Position numbers and translations under genes: made by a program
Shown: piece after piece, positions 49,742 to 58,512 of the stretch
Numbering within the stretch: position 1 is the stretch's first letter
Layout of the letters: each line of letters begins with the position of its first letter
The notes under the pieces: model-generated
The model's database searches: none
What the model was told of the DNA's origin: nothing
Seen by the model: only the letters and a program-made list of their open reading frames with translations
Assembly: GCF_003205575.1 (NCBI RefSeq)
Contig: NZ_PYBW01000005.1
Span: 62,001 to 126,000 of the forward strand
From: Streptomyces tateyamensis
Lineage (GTDB): Bacteria; Actinomycetota; Actinomycetes; Streptomycetales; Streptomycetaceae
Length of the DNA stretch: 64,000 nucleotides
Reading direction: 5' to 3'

Positions 49742-50257
49742 ATGACCGCCGCGAGCGCCAAGCTGCTGATCGACTCCTTCGAGCGCGTACGCGAGACGGT
49801 GGCCGAGGTGCTGGACGGCCTCACCCCCGACGAGCTGCGCTGGCGCGGCGCCGACGGGCGCACCAACCCGGTCGGGTGGCTGGTCTGGCACCTGACCCGG
49901 GTGCAGGACATCCAGATCGCGGCAGTGGCCGAGCTGCCCGAGGTCTGGCAGGCCGACGGCTGGCAGCAGCGGTTCGACCTGCCCTACCCGGCCGAGGCCA
50001 GCGGGTACGGCGCATCCAGTACCCAGGTCGGCCGCTTCCACGCGACCGCCGAGCAGTTGGCCGGCTACCACGAGGCGACCCACCGCCAGACCGTCGGCTA
50101 CCTGGCCACCCTGCACGAGCGCGACTACGCCACGGTGGTCGACCAGGCCTGGGACCCGCCGGTGACGCTGGGCGTGCGCCTGGTCTCCACCCTGGTCGAC
50201 GACCTGCAGCACGCCGGCCAGGCCGCCCTGGTCCGCGGCTGCCTGCAACGCCGCTGA
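49742..50257 (+). CDS. DinB-family (mycothiol transferase-like) protein
   Basis: A 171-residue DinB/DUF664 protein, a four-helix bundle with a metal site. The N-terminal helix [20 protein letters not shown], the motif [20 protein letters not shown] with the first His ligand, and the C-terminal [20 protein letters not shown] with the last His match actinobacterial mycothiol transferases. A middle [18 protein letters not shown] helix supplies other possible ligands. It may conjugate mycothiol to electrophiles. ATG at 49742 is used; the next gene is convergent. Confidence 0.85.
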   Translation: MTAASAKLLIDSFERVRETVAEVLDGLTPDELRWRGADGRTNPVGWLVWHLTRVQDIQIAAVAELPEVWQADGWQQRFDLPYPAEASGYGASSTQVGRFHATAEQLAGYHEATHRQTVGYLATLHERDYATVVDQAWDPPVTLGVRLVSTLVDDLQHAGQAALVRGCLQRR

Positions 50258-50281
50258 CAAGCCTTCAGTTCCGGGGCCGCC

Positions 50282-52996
50282 TCAGGGCAGTTCCTGCTCC
50301 GCCCAGATCACCTTGCCGGACTTGGTGTACCTGGTCCCCCAGCGCGCGGCCAGCTGGGCGACCAGGAACAGCCCGCGCCCGCCCTCGTCCGTGCTGGCGG
50401 CGTAGCGCAGGTGCGGGGCGGTGCTGCTGCCGTCCCAGACCTCGCAGACCAGCACCCGGTCCAGCAGCAGCCGCACCTGGATGGGCTCGGTGGCGTACCG
50501 GATCGCGTTGGTCAGCAGCTCACTGAGGATCAGCTCGGTGGCGAAGTCCAGCTCGGCCAGGCCCCAGTCATGCAGCCGGCGGCTCACCTCGCGCCGCACC
50601 CCGGCCACCGCCGCCGGGTCGGCCGCGACCGCCCAGCGGGCCACCCGCTCCTCGGGCAGCACCCGGGTGCGGGCCACCAGCAGCGCGATGTCGTCGCTCT
50701 GGTGCGGGGGCATCAGGGTGGCCAGCACCCGCTCGCAGGTGGCTTCCGGGTCCGGGTCGGCGCGTTCCAGCGCGCTGCGCAGCCGCTCCAGCCCCTCGTC
50801 GATGTCGCGCCGGCGGTCCTCCACCAGGCCGTCCGTGTACAGCACCAGGCGGCTGCCCTCGGGCAGCTCGAACTCCGCCGCGGTGAACGGCAGTCCGCCC
50901 ACGCCCAGCGGCGGCCCGGCCGGCACGTCCAGGAAGGCCGCGGTGCCGTCGGGGCGGACCAGCACCGGCGGCGGGTGGCCGGCCCGGGCGATCGTGCAGG
51001 TGCGGTCCACCGGGTCGTAGACCGCGATCAGGCAGCTGGCGCCGATCACCCCGGCGCCCTCGCCCCCGCCGCCGCCGACTGCGCCCCGGTCGCGCCCGTC
51101 CGCGGCCCCGTCCCCGTCCTCGACCGGGCCGCGCTCCAGCTCCAGCCGGTTGACCACGTCGTCCAGGTGGCCGAGCAGCTCGTCCGGCGGCAGGTCCAGG
51201 GTGGCGAAGGTGGCCACGGCGGTGCGCAGCCGGCCCATGGTGGCGGCCGCGTGCAGCCCGTGCCCGACCACGTCGCCGACCACCAGCGCGACCCGGGCGC
51301 CGGGCACCGGGATCACGTCGAACCAGTCGCCGCTCACCCCCGCCTGGGCGGGCAGGTACCGGTAGGCGACCTGGAGCGCGTCCTGCTCGGGCAGCCGTCG
51401 CGGCAGCAGCGAGCGCTGCAGGGTGGTGGCCAGCGCGTGCTCGCGGGCATAGCGGCGGGCGTTGTCGATCGCCACCGCGGCCCGGGCACCGAGCTGGACG
51501 GCCAGCGCCAGGTCGTCCTGGTCGAAGGCCTCGGGCCGCTCGGCGCGCCAGAACATCACCGTACCCAGCCGCACCCCGCGGGCCTTGAGCGGGACCCGCA
51601 GCAGCGAGTGGACACCGGCCTCGAGCACCCGCCGGGCCCGGGCCGGGTCCTGGGCCTGCCAGGCGGTGGCGGCGCGCAGGTCCCGCTCCAGGGTGGGCCG
51701 CCCGCTGTCCAGGGTGCGGGCCCACGGGGTGGCGGGGACCACCGAGATCAGCTCGCCTACGGGGTAGAACGGCGGGTCCGGGCGCACCGCGCCCAGCGCC
51801 GTGCGGCGCACCCGGCCGCTGTCGCCAGGGCCGGGCTCGTCGCCGCGCAGCACCGACTCGGCGAGGTCGACGGTGACGTAGTCGGCGAAGCCGGGGACCG
51901 TGACCTGGGCCAGTTCCTCGGCGGTGCGGGAGATGTCCAGCGTGGTGCCGACCGCCATGGTGGCCTCGTAGAGCAGCCGCAGCCGGCGCTGGGTGGCCAC
52001 CGCCGCGGCGGAGACGGCGTGCAGCTCGGTGGAGTCGCGCAGCGTGGCGACGCTGCCGGGCGGCCCGCCGCCGCGTCCGATCGGGCGCACGCTGACCAGC
52101 AGCAGCCGCTCGCCGCTGGCCAGCATCTCGTCGCTGGCCTCGCTGCCCGGGGCCAGCAGCGTGACGGCCGCCGCCGGCAGGCCGAGCTCGTCGAGCGGCC
52201 GGCCCTCGGCCTCGGGCGGCAGCGCGAGCAGGCGGCGGGCCTCGTCGTTGACCAGCAGCAGCCGGCCGTCCTGGTCCAGGATCAGCACGCCTTCGCGCAC
52301 CGCGTGCAGCACCGCGTCGTGGTGCTCGTACATCCGGGTCATCTCTTCCGGACCGAGCCCGTGGGTCTGGTGCCGCAGTCGGCGGCTGGCCAGCGCGGTG
52401 CCGCCGGTGGCCAGCGCGAGGGCGGCGGCGGAGGCGGCGAGCACCAGCGGCAGCTGGCGGTTGGCCAGCCCGCTGACCTTGCTGGTGGTGATGCCGGCCG
52501 AGACCTCGCCGACCACCACGTGGCCGGGCCCGTAGACCGGCACCACGGCCTGCACCAGGGGCCCCAGGGTGCCGTTGACCCGCTCGATCACCACGTTCCC
52601 CTGGGTGGCGGGCAGGTAGTTCCCGACGAACTGGTGGCCGATCCGGTCCGGGTTGGGGTGGGTGTAGCGGATGCCCTCGGTGTTCAGCACCACCACGAAG
52701 TCCACCCCGGAGCCGACCCGGGCCGCCTCGGCGGCGGGCTGCAGCAGCGCGGTGGGGTCGGGCGAGGCGAGCGCGGCGACGATGCCGGGGGAGGCGGCGA
52801 AGGTCTGGGCGACGGCCAGCGAGCGGTTGCGCGCCTCCTGGGCACTGTCCCGCTCGGACTGCAGCACCAGCGCGCTGACCGCGGCCACCACCAGCAGCAG
52901 CACCACCACGATCTGCAGCGCGAACATCTGGCCCGCGACGCTGCGCAGGCCGCGGGTCCAGCGCCGGTGCGGGTCAGAACGGTGCGGCTGCCTCAC
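50282..52996 (-). CDS. Cache-PAS-GAF-SpoIIE phosphatase with ATPase domain
   Basis: A 904-residue membrane sensor phosphatase. Two membrane helices (about 25-47 and 183-203) flank an extracellular single-Cache domain. Then follow a PAS domain (about 222-330, VLHAVREGVLILDQDGRLLL), a GAF domain (about 345-505), a SpoIIE/PP2C phosphatase (about 525-760) with SGDWFDVIPV, GDVVGHGLHAAATMG and SDDIALLVAR, and a C-terminal HATPase_c anti-sigma-type kinase domain (about 775-904) with LILSELLTNAIRYA and DEGGRGLFLV. It should control a sigma factor through an anti-anti-sigma protein. GTG at 52996 overlaps the upstream gene. Confidence 0.92.
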   Translation of the reverse strand: MRQPHRSDPHRRWTRGLRSVAGQMFALQIVVVLLLVVAAVSALVLQSERDSAQEARNRSLAVAQTFAASPGIVAALASPDPTALLQPAAEAARVGSGVDFVVVLNTEGIRYTHPNPDRIGHQFVGNYLPATQGNVVIERVNGTLGPLVQAVVPVYGPGHVVVGEVSAGITTSKVSGLANRQLPLVLAASAAALALATGGTALASRRLRHQTHGLGPEEMTRMYEHHDAVLHAVREGVLILDQDGRLLLVNDEARRLLALPPEAEGRPLDELGLPAAAVTLLAPGSEASDEMLASGERLLLVSVRPIGRGGGPPGSVATLRDSTELHAVSAAAVATQRRLRLLYEATMAVGTTLDISRTAEELAQVTVPGFADYVTVDLAESVLRGDEPGPGDSGRVRRTALGAVRPDPPFYPVGELISVVPATPWARTLDSGRPTLERDLRAATAWQAQDPARARRVLEAGVHSLLRVPLKARGVRLGTVMFWRAERPEAFDQDDLALAVQLGARAAVAIDNARRYAREHALATTLQRSLLPRRLPEQDALQVAYRYLPAQAGVSGDWFDVIPVPGARVALVVGDVVGHGLHAAATMGRLRTAVATFATLDLPPDELLGHLDDVVNRLELERGPVEDGDGAADGRDRGAVGGGGGEGAGVIGASCLIAVYDPVDRTCTIARAGHPPPVLVRPDGTAAFLDVPAGPPLGVGGLPFTAAEFELPEGSRLVLYTDGLVEDRRRDIDEGLERLRSALERADPDPEATCERVLATLMPPHQSDDIALLVARTRVLPEERVARWAVAADPAAVAGVRREVSRRLHDWGLAELDFATELILSELLTNAIRYATEPIQVRLLLDRVLVCEVWDGSSTAPHLRYAASTDEGGRGLFLVAQLAARWGTRYTKSGKVIWAEQELP

Positions 52997-53249
52997 TGGC
53001 GATCTCCAGGGCCCCGGTGCCGACCTCGTTGACCACCGCCGTGAAGGTGGCCTCCTCGCCGCCCGGCAGTCGCAGCCGGCCGTCGGCGACCCGCGCCATC
53101 AGTTCGAAGTCCTCGTCCCGGTCGGCCTGCAGGTGGCCGCCCCAGCTGACGCTGCGGGCGGTGCCGCGGTCGACCAGGTCGGCGTGCACGGCGATCTCGA
53201 AGCCGTGGTCGATCAGGGTGGCCCACCCTCGGTACACGTGTTCGCTCAC
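52974..53249 (-). CDS. Small hypothetical protein upstream of the sensor phosphatase
   Basis: A 91-residue protein, probably beta-barrel-like: HVYRGWATLIDHGFEIAVHA, SVSWGGHLQADRDEDFEL and GEEATFTAVVNEVGTGALEI. Its pattern resembles small beta-sandwich domains such as DUF4873, but I am not certain. The start is GTG at 53249. The stop overlaps the start of the SpoIIE-type phosphatase by 23 bp, so the two are coupled and may act in the same pathway. Confidence 0.7.
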   Translation of the reverse strand: MSEHVYRGWATLIDHGFEIAVHADLVDRGTARSVSWGGHLQADRDEDFELMARVADGRLRLPGGEEATFTAVVNEVGTGALEIASEAAAPF

Positions 53250-53334
53250 GCCGCCAGTCTCTGCCCTCGCAGGGCCCCGCGCATGGCGGAGGCGGCCGGG
53301 ACGGCCCGCGGCAGGGCCCACCCGCCCACCCCGC

Positions 53335-53754
53335 TCACCCCTCCTCGGGCAGGTCGGCGAGCCAGCGGTCCAGGTCGGCCTCGTACTGCTCGGTGCCGGC
53401 CGGCACCTGGGCGTAGCTGCGGCCCAGGAACTCGTTCAGCCCGGCCTCCTCGGTGCGCAACAGGGCCGAGCCGTGCAGGCCGCGCAGTTGGAGCAGCACG
53501 TGCAGGTGGTCCGCCTCCGGCTCGATCAGCACGTCACCGCGGCCGGTGGGGACCTCCAGGCCCTCGGCCAGCAGGTCGCGGCCGAAGGACCACCGCTCGG
53601 TGAGGCCGAGCGGCAGCAGGAAGTCGACGTGGACGGCGTACGGATCCCCGACGTCGTACCACCAGGTGGCGTCGAAGGTGATCCGCTCGCCGAGCCCGGT
53701 GCAGACCAGCTCTACCGGCATCGTCGTCCTGACCGCCGCGGTGTTGTCGTTCAT
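53335..53754 (-). CDS. SsgA-like (SALP) sporulation/cell division regulator
   Basis: A 139-residue SsgA-like protein. Family features are visible: PVELVCTGLGERITFDATWW, DPYAVHVDFLLPLGLTERWS, FGRDLLAEGLEVPTGRGDVL and HVLLQLRGLHGSALLRTEEA. SALPs are restricted to morphologically complex actinomycetes, where they direct septum placement, wall synthesis or spore separation. Which of the SsgA-G types this is cannot be told from the sequence alone. ATG at 53754 has GGGAG upstream. It lies 86 bp from the small gene preceding the sensor phosphatase. Confidence 0.92.
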   Translation of the reverse strand: MNDNTAAVRTTMPVELVCTGLGERITFDATWWYDVGDPYAVHVDFLLPLGLTERWSFGRDLLAEGLEVPTGRGDVLIEPEADHLHVLLQLRGLHGSALLRTEEAGLNEFLGRSYAQVPAGTEQYEADLDRWLADLPEEG

Positions 53755-53980
53755 CTGGGCGCTCCCGTCCGGTTGCTGGTGGGAGGCCGTTGATGCCCAG
53801 TTCTACGGCGGCCAAACCAGCCAATGCCCTCTGCTGTCCCGTGGGCCCCAGCCGCCCGGCAGGCATCGATCATTCAATCAAGGGACGATCACTATTCGAT
53901 CGAACGCTCCGGTTCCCTTGACCCGATCGGCAGCCGCTTCCTACCTTGTGGCCCCACCCCATCCCCCAGAAGGGCCCTCG

Positions 53981-55489
53981 ATGCGAACCAGCCCATCCAG
54001 CAGGAGAGTTCGGGCACTGACCGCGATCCGGGCCGCGGTCATGGCGGCCACCGTGCTGGCCGCCACGGCGTCGGTCACCGGGCCGGCCGGCGCCGGCACC
54101 GCCACCACCGTCCACCTGGACTGCTCGCAGCCCTCCGGCGGTGACGGCAGCCTGGCCGCGCCGTTCAACTCGGTCGCCGCCGTCAACGCCCTCACCTTCC
54201 GCCCCGGCGACACCCTCGCGATCGCGGCCGGCACCCGCTGCACCGGCACCCTGGCTCCGCTCGGCAGCGGCACCGCGACCGCCCCGGTCACCATCGCCCC
54301 CTACGGCAGCGGCGCCGCGCCCGTGCTCGACGGCACCGGCGCCGAGAGCGCGCTCACCCTCACCAACCAGGACTACTGGACCATCGGCGCGATCGAGCTG
54401 ACCGACAACGCCACCGCCCTGGCCCAGCGCGAGGGCCTGCTGATCCAGTCCACCGACGGCACCGCGCACCGCGGCTACGACGTCGACGGCCTGCTCGTCG
54501 ACGGCGTGGCCGGCCAGACCGACAAGGCGAGCTACGCCACCGCCTTCGCCAACTCCGCCTGCATCCGGTTCGGCACCACCGGCACCGGCTCCACCCTCAA
54601 CCAGGTGACGGTCCACCACACCCGGGTGAGCGACTGCGGGGGCGGCGGCATCAAGGTCCGGGTCGGCGCGGCGGCCGCCAGGGGCACCGGCGTGCTGGTC
54701 GAGCAGAACACGGTCAGCGCCGTCGGCGGCGACGGGATCATCGTCTCCTACGCCGAGTCGCCGATGGTCCAGTACAACACCGCCGCCGACCTGGGTACCG
54801 GCAGCTACCCGTGGACCGGCGGCAACTTCGCCGGGATGTGGGTGCTCGGCGACCACAACCCCGTGCTGCAGCACAACGTCGTCCACGGCAGCGTGATGTC
54901 GGCCTACGACAGCGAGGCCTTCGACTGCGACTGGGGGAACACCGGCACCTGCACCGTCCAGTACAACTACAGCCACGACAACGCGGGCGGGCTGTTCCTC
55001 AACTGCGACGGCTGCGGCACCTCGGGCGGGGCGACCGAGATCGTGCGGTACAACGTGGCGCAGAACGACTGCCGGATCATCAGCAGCGGCAACGCGTCCA
55101 CCCTCTGGTTCTACAACAACACGGTGTACTGCCCCAACCACCGGCTCACCGTCCAGTGGCCGACCACCAGTCACGTCTGGAACAACATCTGGGTGGGGAC
55201 CTCCGACTCCGCCATGCCGACCGGGGCCGGGATCGACTACGAGTGGAACATGTGGCAGAACGTGCCGCGGCCGACCGCGAACGGGATCGTGGGAGACCCC
55301 GGCCTGCTCGCCCCCGGTACCGGCGGGGACACCCTGGACTCGCTGGGCGGGTACCGCCTGCGCACCACCTCGCCCGGCCTGCTGAACGGCGCCGTGGTGA
55401 GCGGCAACGGCGGCCAGGACCTGTGGGGCAACCCGGTGTCGGCGACCGGCAAACCGAACCGCGGGGCGTACGACGGGCCCGGGATGTGA
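53981..55489 (+). CDS. Secreted right-handed parallel beta-helix protein
   Basis: A 502-residue secreted protein. The signal peptide covers AAVMAATVLAATASVTGPAG and ends near residue 40. The rest is a parallel beta-helix of polysaccharide-lyase or glycosidase type with repeated coils such as GIKVRVG, NTVSAVGGDGIIVSYAESPM and NVVHGSVMSAYDSEAFDCDW, and several Cys residues (CDCDGCG region). It could be a pectate-lyase-like or glycoside hydrolase enzyme; the active site is not evident. ATG at 53981 follows AAGG. A short TTCGATCGAA palindrome lies in the upstream region at 53895-53904. Confidence 0.83.
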   Translation: MRTSPSSRRVRALTAIRAAVMAATVLAATASVTGPAGAGTATTVHLDCSQPSGGDGSLAAPFNSVAAVNALTFRPGDTLAIAAGTRCTGTLAPLGSGTATAPVTIAPYGSGAAPVLDGTGAESALTLTNQDYWTIGAIELTDNATALAQREGLLIQSTDGTAHRGYDVDGLLVDGVAGQTDKASYATAFANSACIRFGTTGTGSTLNQVTVHHTRVSDCGGGGIKVRVGAAAARGTGVLVEQNTVSAVGGDGIIVSYAESPMVQYNTAADLGTGSYPWTGGNFAGMWVLGDHNPVLQHNVVHGSVMSAYDSEAFDCDWGNTGTCTVQYNYSHDNAGGLFLNCDGCGTSGGATEIVRYNVAQNDCRIISSGNASTLWFYNNTVYCPNHRLTVQWPTTSHVWNNIWVGTSDSAMPTGAGIDYEWNMWQNVPRPTANGIVGDPGLLAPGTGGDTLDSLGGYRLRTTSPGLLNGAVVSGNGGQDLWGNPVSATGKPNRGAYDGPGM

Positions 55490-55510
55490 GGCTCGCCTGC
55501 CGGCGGTGAC

Positions 55511-55543
55511 GGGACGTCAGGGCAGTACGCGTCCTGACGTCCC
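55511..55543. terminator. Bidirectional terminator after the beta-helix gene
   Basis: A perfect 11-base stem, GGGACGTCAGG (55511-55521) with CCTGACGTCCC (55533-55543), and an 11-base loop between two convergent genes. Confidence 0.8.
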
Positions 55544-55549
55544 TCCCAC

Positions 55550-56092
55550 TCACCTCACCTGGCCCACCGGAGCCGCGTGGGCCGCGTGCGCCTCGGCCAG
55601 CAGCAGGTAGCCCTCGGCGTTGGCCTTGATGCTGAGCAGCTCGTCGGCCGTCACCTCGCGCTTCACCCGGGCCGGCACCCCGGCCACCATCGAGCCGGGC
55701 GGCACCTGGGTGCCCTGCTGCACCACCGCACCGGCGGCGATCAGCGAACCGGCTCCGATCCGGGCCCCGTTGAGCACGGTGGCGCCCATGCCGACCAGGA
55801 CGTCGTCCTCCAGCACGCAGCCGTGCAGCACCGCGTTGTGGCCCACGGTGACCCGGCGCCCGACCTCCACCCGGAAACCGGGGTCGGCGTGCACCGTGCA
55901 GTTGTCCTGGATGTTGGACTCGGCGCCGACCGTGATCGACTCGGCGTCCCCGCGCAGCACCGCCTGGTACCACACGCTCGCCCGCTCCCCCAGCCGCACC
56001 GCGCCCACCACTACGGCCGTCGGCGCCACGAACGCGCTCGCGGCCACCTCCGGCTCCAGCCCCCCGACGCCGATGATCAGTGCCTCCGCCAT
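55550..56092 (-). CDS. Gamma-carbonic anhydrase-like hexapeptide-repeat protein
   Basis: A 180-residue left-handed beta-helix protein of the gamma-carbonic anhydrase/PaaY-like group. Hexapeptide repeats begin at about 22, with VVVGAVRLGERASVWYQAVL, RGDAESITVGAESNIQDNCT, and VHADPG and TVGHNAVLHGC containing the His residues of the metal site. The C-terminal helix ELLSIKANAEGYLLLAEA follows. Members bind Zn or Fe and include carbonic anhydrases and acyl-CoA thioesterase-like proteins; the activity here is unproven. ATG at 56092 has GGGGAGG upstream. Confidence 0.9.
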   Translation of the reverse strand: MAEALIIGVGGLEPEVAASAFVAPTAVVVGAVRLGERASVWYQAVLRGDAESITVGAESNIQDNCTVHADPGFRVEVGRRVTVGHNAVLHGCVLEDDVLVGMGATVLNGARIGAGSLIAAGAVVQQGTQVPPGSMVAGVPARVKREVTADELLSIKANAEGYLLLAEAHAAHAAPVGQVR

Positions 56093-56193
56093 ACCCGCGT
56101 CCTCCCCGGCTCGCCGCTAGACCAGGCAAGGCTACCGGCCAGACCCCCACCAGGAGCCCTCTTCGCAGCAGCGCGCCGCAGAAGTTGACAAGG

Positions 56194-58329
56194 CTATCGG
56201 GGTATGGGCGGATGCAGGGCCAGCAGCGCCGGCACGTCCGCCGGCGCCGCCAGGCGCAGCAGCCCGTGCCCGATCCCCGCCAGCCCGACCAGCAGCGACG
56301 GGTTGGCCAGGCCCTGCGGGAGCCCGCAGACCCAGCCCCGCTCGTCCAAGGCGTCCAGCGTGCTCGCCGCCCGCCGCACCCCCACGGTGTGCCACGGCTC
56401 GCCGGCCAGCAGCAGCGGCTCCAGGTTCCCGAAGTCCCCGTGGCACAGGGAGAAGTCCAGTCCGAAGCCGTGCCGCACCACGGTCTCCAGGGCGATGTCG
56501 CGCTCCTTGCGCAGCAGGTCGTTGTCCAGCAGCTCGGCCAGTTCCACCCGGGCCAGGGCGATCCCGGCCGCGCCGTGGCACCAGAGCACGGGGTAGCTCG
56601 GCGGTCCGTCGGCCACCCGGGCGTCGCGCCAGTTGGCCGCCTTCGGGTCGAAGAGCGTGCGCTCGTGGTCCAGCGCGTCCAGCGCCAGCTCCGCGAGCCG
56701 GGCCTCGCCGAGCAGCTCGCCGGCCTTGGCCAGGGCCCACCCGATGCCCGAGCCGCCGTGCGCGAACCCCGCCAGCGGGCGCCCCGCGCCTGCCGTGGGC
56801 CACCCGGTACCGCCCTCGCTCTGCACCCGGCCGGCCGCCGCCAGGTGGCGGGCACACCGGGCCACCGCGTCGGTCACCGCACCGCTCGGACGGACCGCGC
56901 CCCAGGCCAGCAGCCCGCCGATAGTGCCGGCGTTGCCCGCCAGCAGGTCGTATCCGCTGTCCGCGGCGGCGGTCGCCGCGACTCGTCGCAGCATCAGGTC
57001 CGCCGCCGCCTCCACCTCGCGGTCACCGGGCCGGTCCGCCGCCAGCTGGGCCAGGGCGTACAGCACGCCGCCCGTCCCGGCCAGTCCGCCGCCCAGCCGG
57101 TCCGCGGTCCGCCGCAGCTGCCGGTGCAGGGTCAGCTCGGCGCCGCGGGCCGCCTGCTGGAGGTCTGCGTCCCCGCTGACCCGGCCCAGCTGGTGCAGGA
57201 AGAGCAGCACCCCGGCCGTCCCGCTGTACAGGTCCGGCCCCAGCTCGGCCGGCGTCCAGCGGCCGGGCGCGGCCCAGGTGGGACCGAGCCAGGCCAGGTC
57301 GACTGGGTCGACCGGGTCGCCCGAGCGGTAGGCCGCGCGCAGCAGCTCCTCGGCCGCCGCCAGCGCCTTGGCCAGCGCCCGCTCGCGCAGGCCGGCCGCG
57401 GTGGGCGGGGGCCCGGCGAGCCGCTCGGTGACCAGCACCGTCGGCCGGCGGCGCGGCTCCACCGGCCCATCGGCGGTGCTTACGGCCAGCCGGAGCAGCC
57501 ACAGCTCGCGGTCCAGGTCGGCCGGGTCCAGCCGGGCAGGCTGCTCGGCGGCCAGCAGTCGGTACGCCTCGGTGAAGCCGGCCGCCAGCTGCTCGGTGTG
57601 CGCGGCCTCCTGCCGGCTGCGGGTCGGCAGCAGGCCGCTGCGCAGCACGGAGTGCCGCAGGTCGTGCCGGGCCAGGCGCTCGGCGGCGGAGCGGTCGCCG
57701 GGCTGGTCGGGGTGGGCGGGGTGACCGGGGTGGTGCGCCGCTCCCGGGTCGACCAGCACCGGCTGGTCGCGCACCGCGACCAGCACCGGTCGGCCGCCGC
57801 CCGGGCCGGCCAGCAGGTGCAGCACTGCGGCCAGCGTGCCCACCCGATGGTGGAAGGTCTGCAACTCGTCCTGGCTGCGGGGTGCTTCGGTAGCCAGGTG
57901 AGCCCGCCAGCCGTAGCCGTCCCGGGCCAGCAGCGGGAGTTGCAGCAGCGGCAGGCGCAGCTGCGGGTTGAGCCGGTCCAGCAGGTCCTGGACCCTCAGG
58001 AGCAAGTCGTCGAGCGGGCGGGGCTGGTAGACGATCCGGGTGCCGTTCGCGAACTGCAGCAGGTGCCCGGCGGGTGCGCCGGCCTCCGGACCGGCCTCGC
58101 GCGGGCCGACGGCTTGCGGGTCAACGCCCTGCGGGCCGGCCGTGTGCGGGTCGCCGGCCCGCGGGTCGCCGACGGGTGCCTCGCCGAGCCGGGTCAGCCC
58201 GGTGAGCTCGCCCTCGACGGCGAACCGCTCGCGCAGGGCTGCCCGGTCGGCGGCCAGGCGGCTCAGCAGCGTGAGGTCATCGGGCTCCGGCCGCCCGGTG
58301 GTTGGGCGGCGTGCGGGGGCGTCCACCAC
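56194..58329 (-). CDS. LanM-like lanthionine synthetase, shortened and degenerate
   Basis: A 711-residue protein with partial LanM architecture. Residues about 90-250 match the later part of the LanM dehydratase domain (LLQFANGTRIVYQPRPLDDL), but the usual N-terminal two hundred-odd residues are missing, and the motifs DxHxEN and DLExLxHP are replaced by GPGGGRPVLVA and VLVDPGAAHHP. A Gly/Asp/Pro-rich linker precedes it. The LanC domain (about 365-711) keeps its signatures: HGGSGIGWAL, the Cys of LWCHGAAGIA (about 583) and Cys-His of LCHGDFGN (about 628-629), the zinc ligands. It may cyclise without dehydrating. GTG start; no precursor gene seen nearby. Confidence 0.8.
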   Translation of the reverse strand: MVDAPARRPTTGRPEPDDLTLLSRLAADRAALRERFAVEGELTGLTRLGEAPVGDPRAGDPHTAGPQGVDPQAVGPREAGPEAGAPAGHLLQFANGTRIVYQPRPLDDLLLRVQDLLDRLNPQLRLPLLQLPLLARDGYGWRAHLATEAPRSQDELQTFHHRVGTLAAVLHLLAGPGGGRPVLVAVRDQPVLVDPGAAHHPGHPAHPDQPGDRSAAERLARHDLRHSVLRSGLLPTRSRQEAAHTEQLAAGFTEAYRLLAAEQPARLDPADLDRELWLLRLAVSTADGPVEPRRRPTVLVTERLAGPPPTAAGLRERALAKALAAAEELLRAAYRSGDPVDPVDLAWLGPTWAAPGRWTPAELGPDLYSGTAGVLLFLHQLGRVSGDADLQQAARGAELTLHRQLRRTADRLGGGLAGTGGVLYALAQLAADRPGDREVEAAADLMLRRVAATAAADSGYDLLAGNAGTIGGLLAWGAVRPSGAVTDAVARCARHLAAAGRVQSEGGTGWPTAGAGRPLAGFAHGGSGIGWALAKAGELLGEARLAELALDALDHERTLFDPKAANWRDARVADGPPSYPVLWCHGAAGIALARVELAELLDNDLLRKERDIALETVVRHGFGLDFSLCHGDFGNLEPLLLAGEPWHTVGVRRAASTLDALDERGWVCGLPQGLANPSLLVGLAGIGHGLLRLAAPADVPALLALHPPIPR

Positions 58330-58512
58330 GAGATGCTGCTGCCTTTCGTCCGAGGTGACCTGACTGTGCGTCAGTAGTGTGCAGCAGTGCCGGTCCGGTC
58401 CGCAGCCCGCAAACCGGTTTCACCACGGCCCCCTCGCTCCCTACCATCGCCACAACCGCCCGGCAGCACGGCCCGGCGGGTCCGAACACCCAGGTGGCGA
58501 ACGGGGAGAGCC

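Noticed and set aside
56093..58512. Lanthipeptide precursor gene beside the LanM-like gene
   Set aside because: The two flanking gaps (about 100 and 180 bp) contain no short frame with a ribosome-binding site, leader and Ser/Thr/Cys-rich core.
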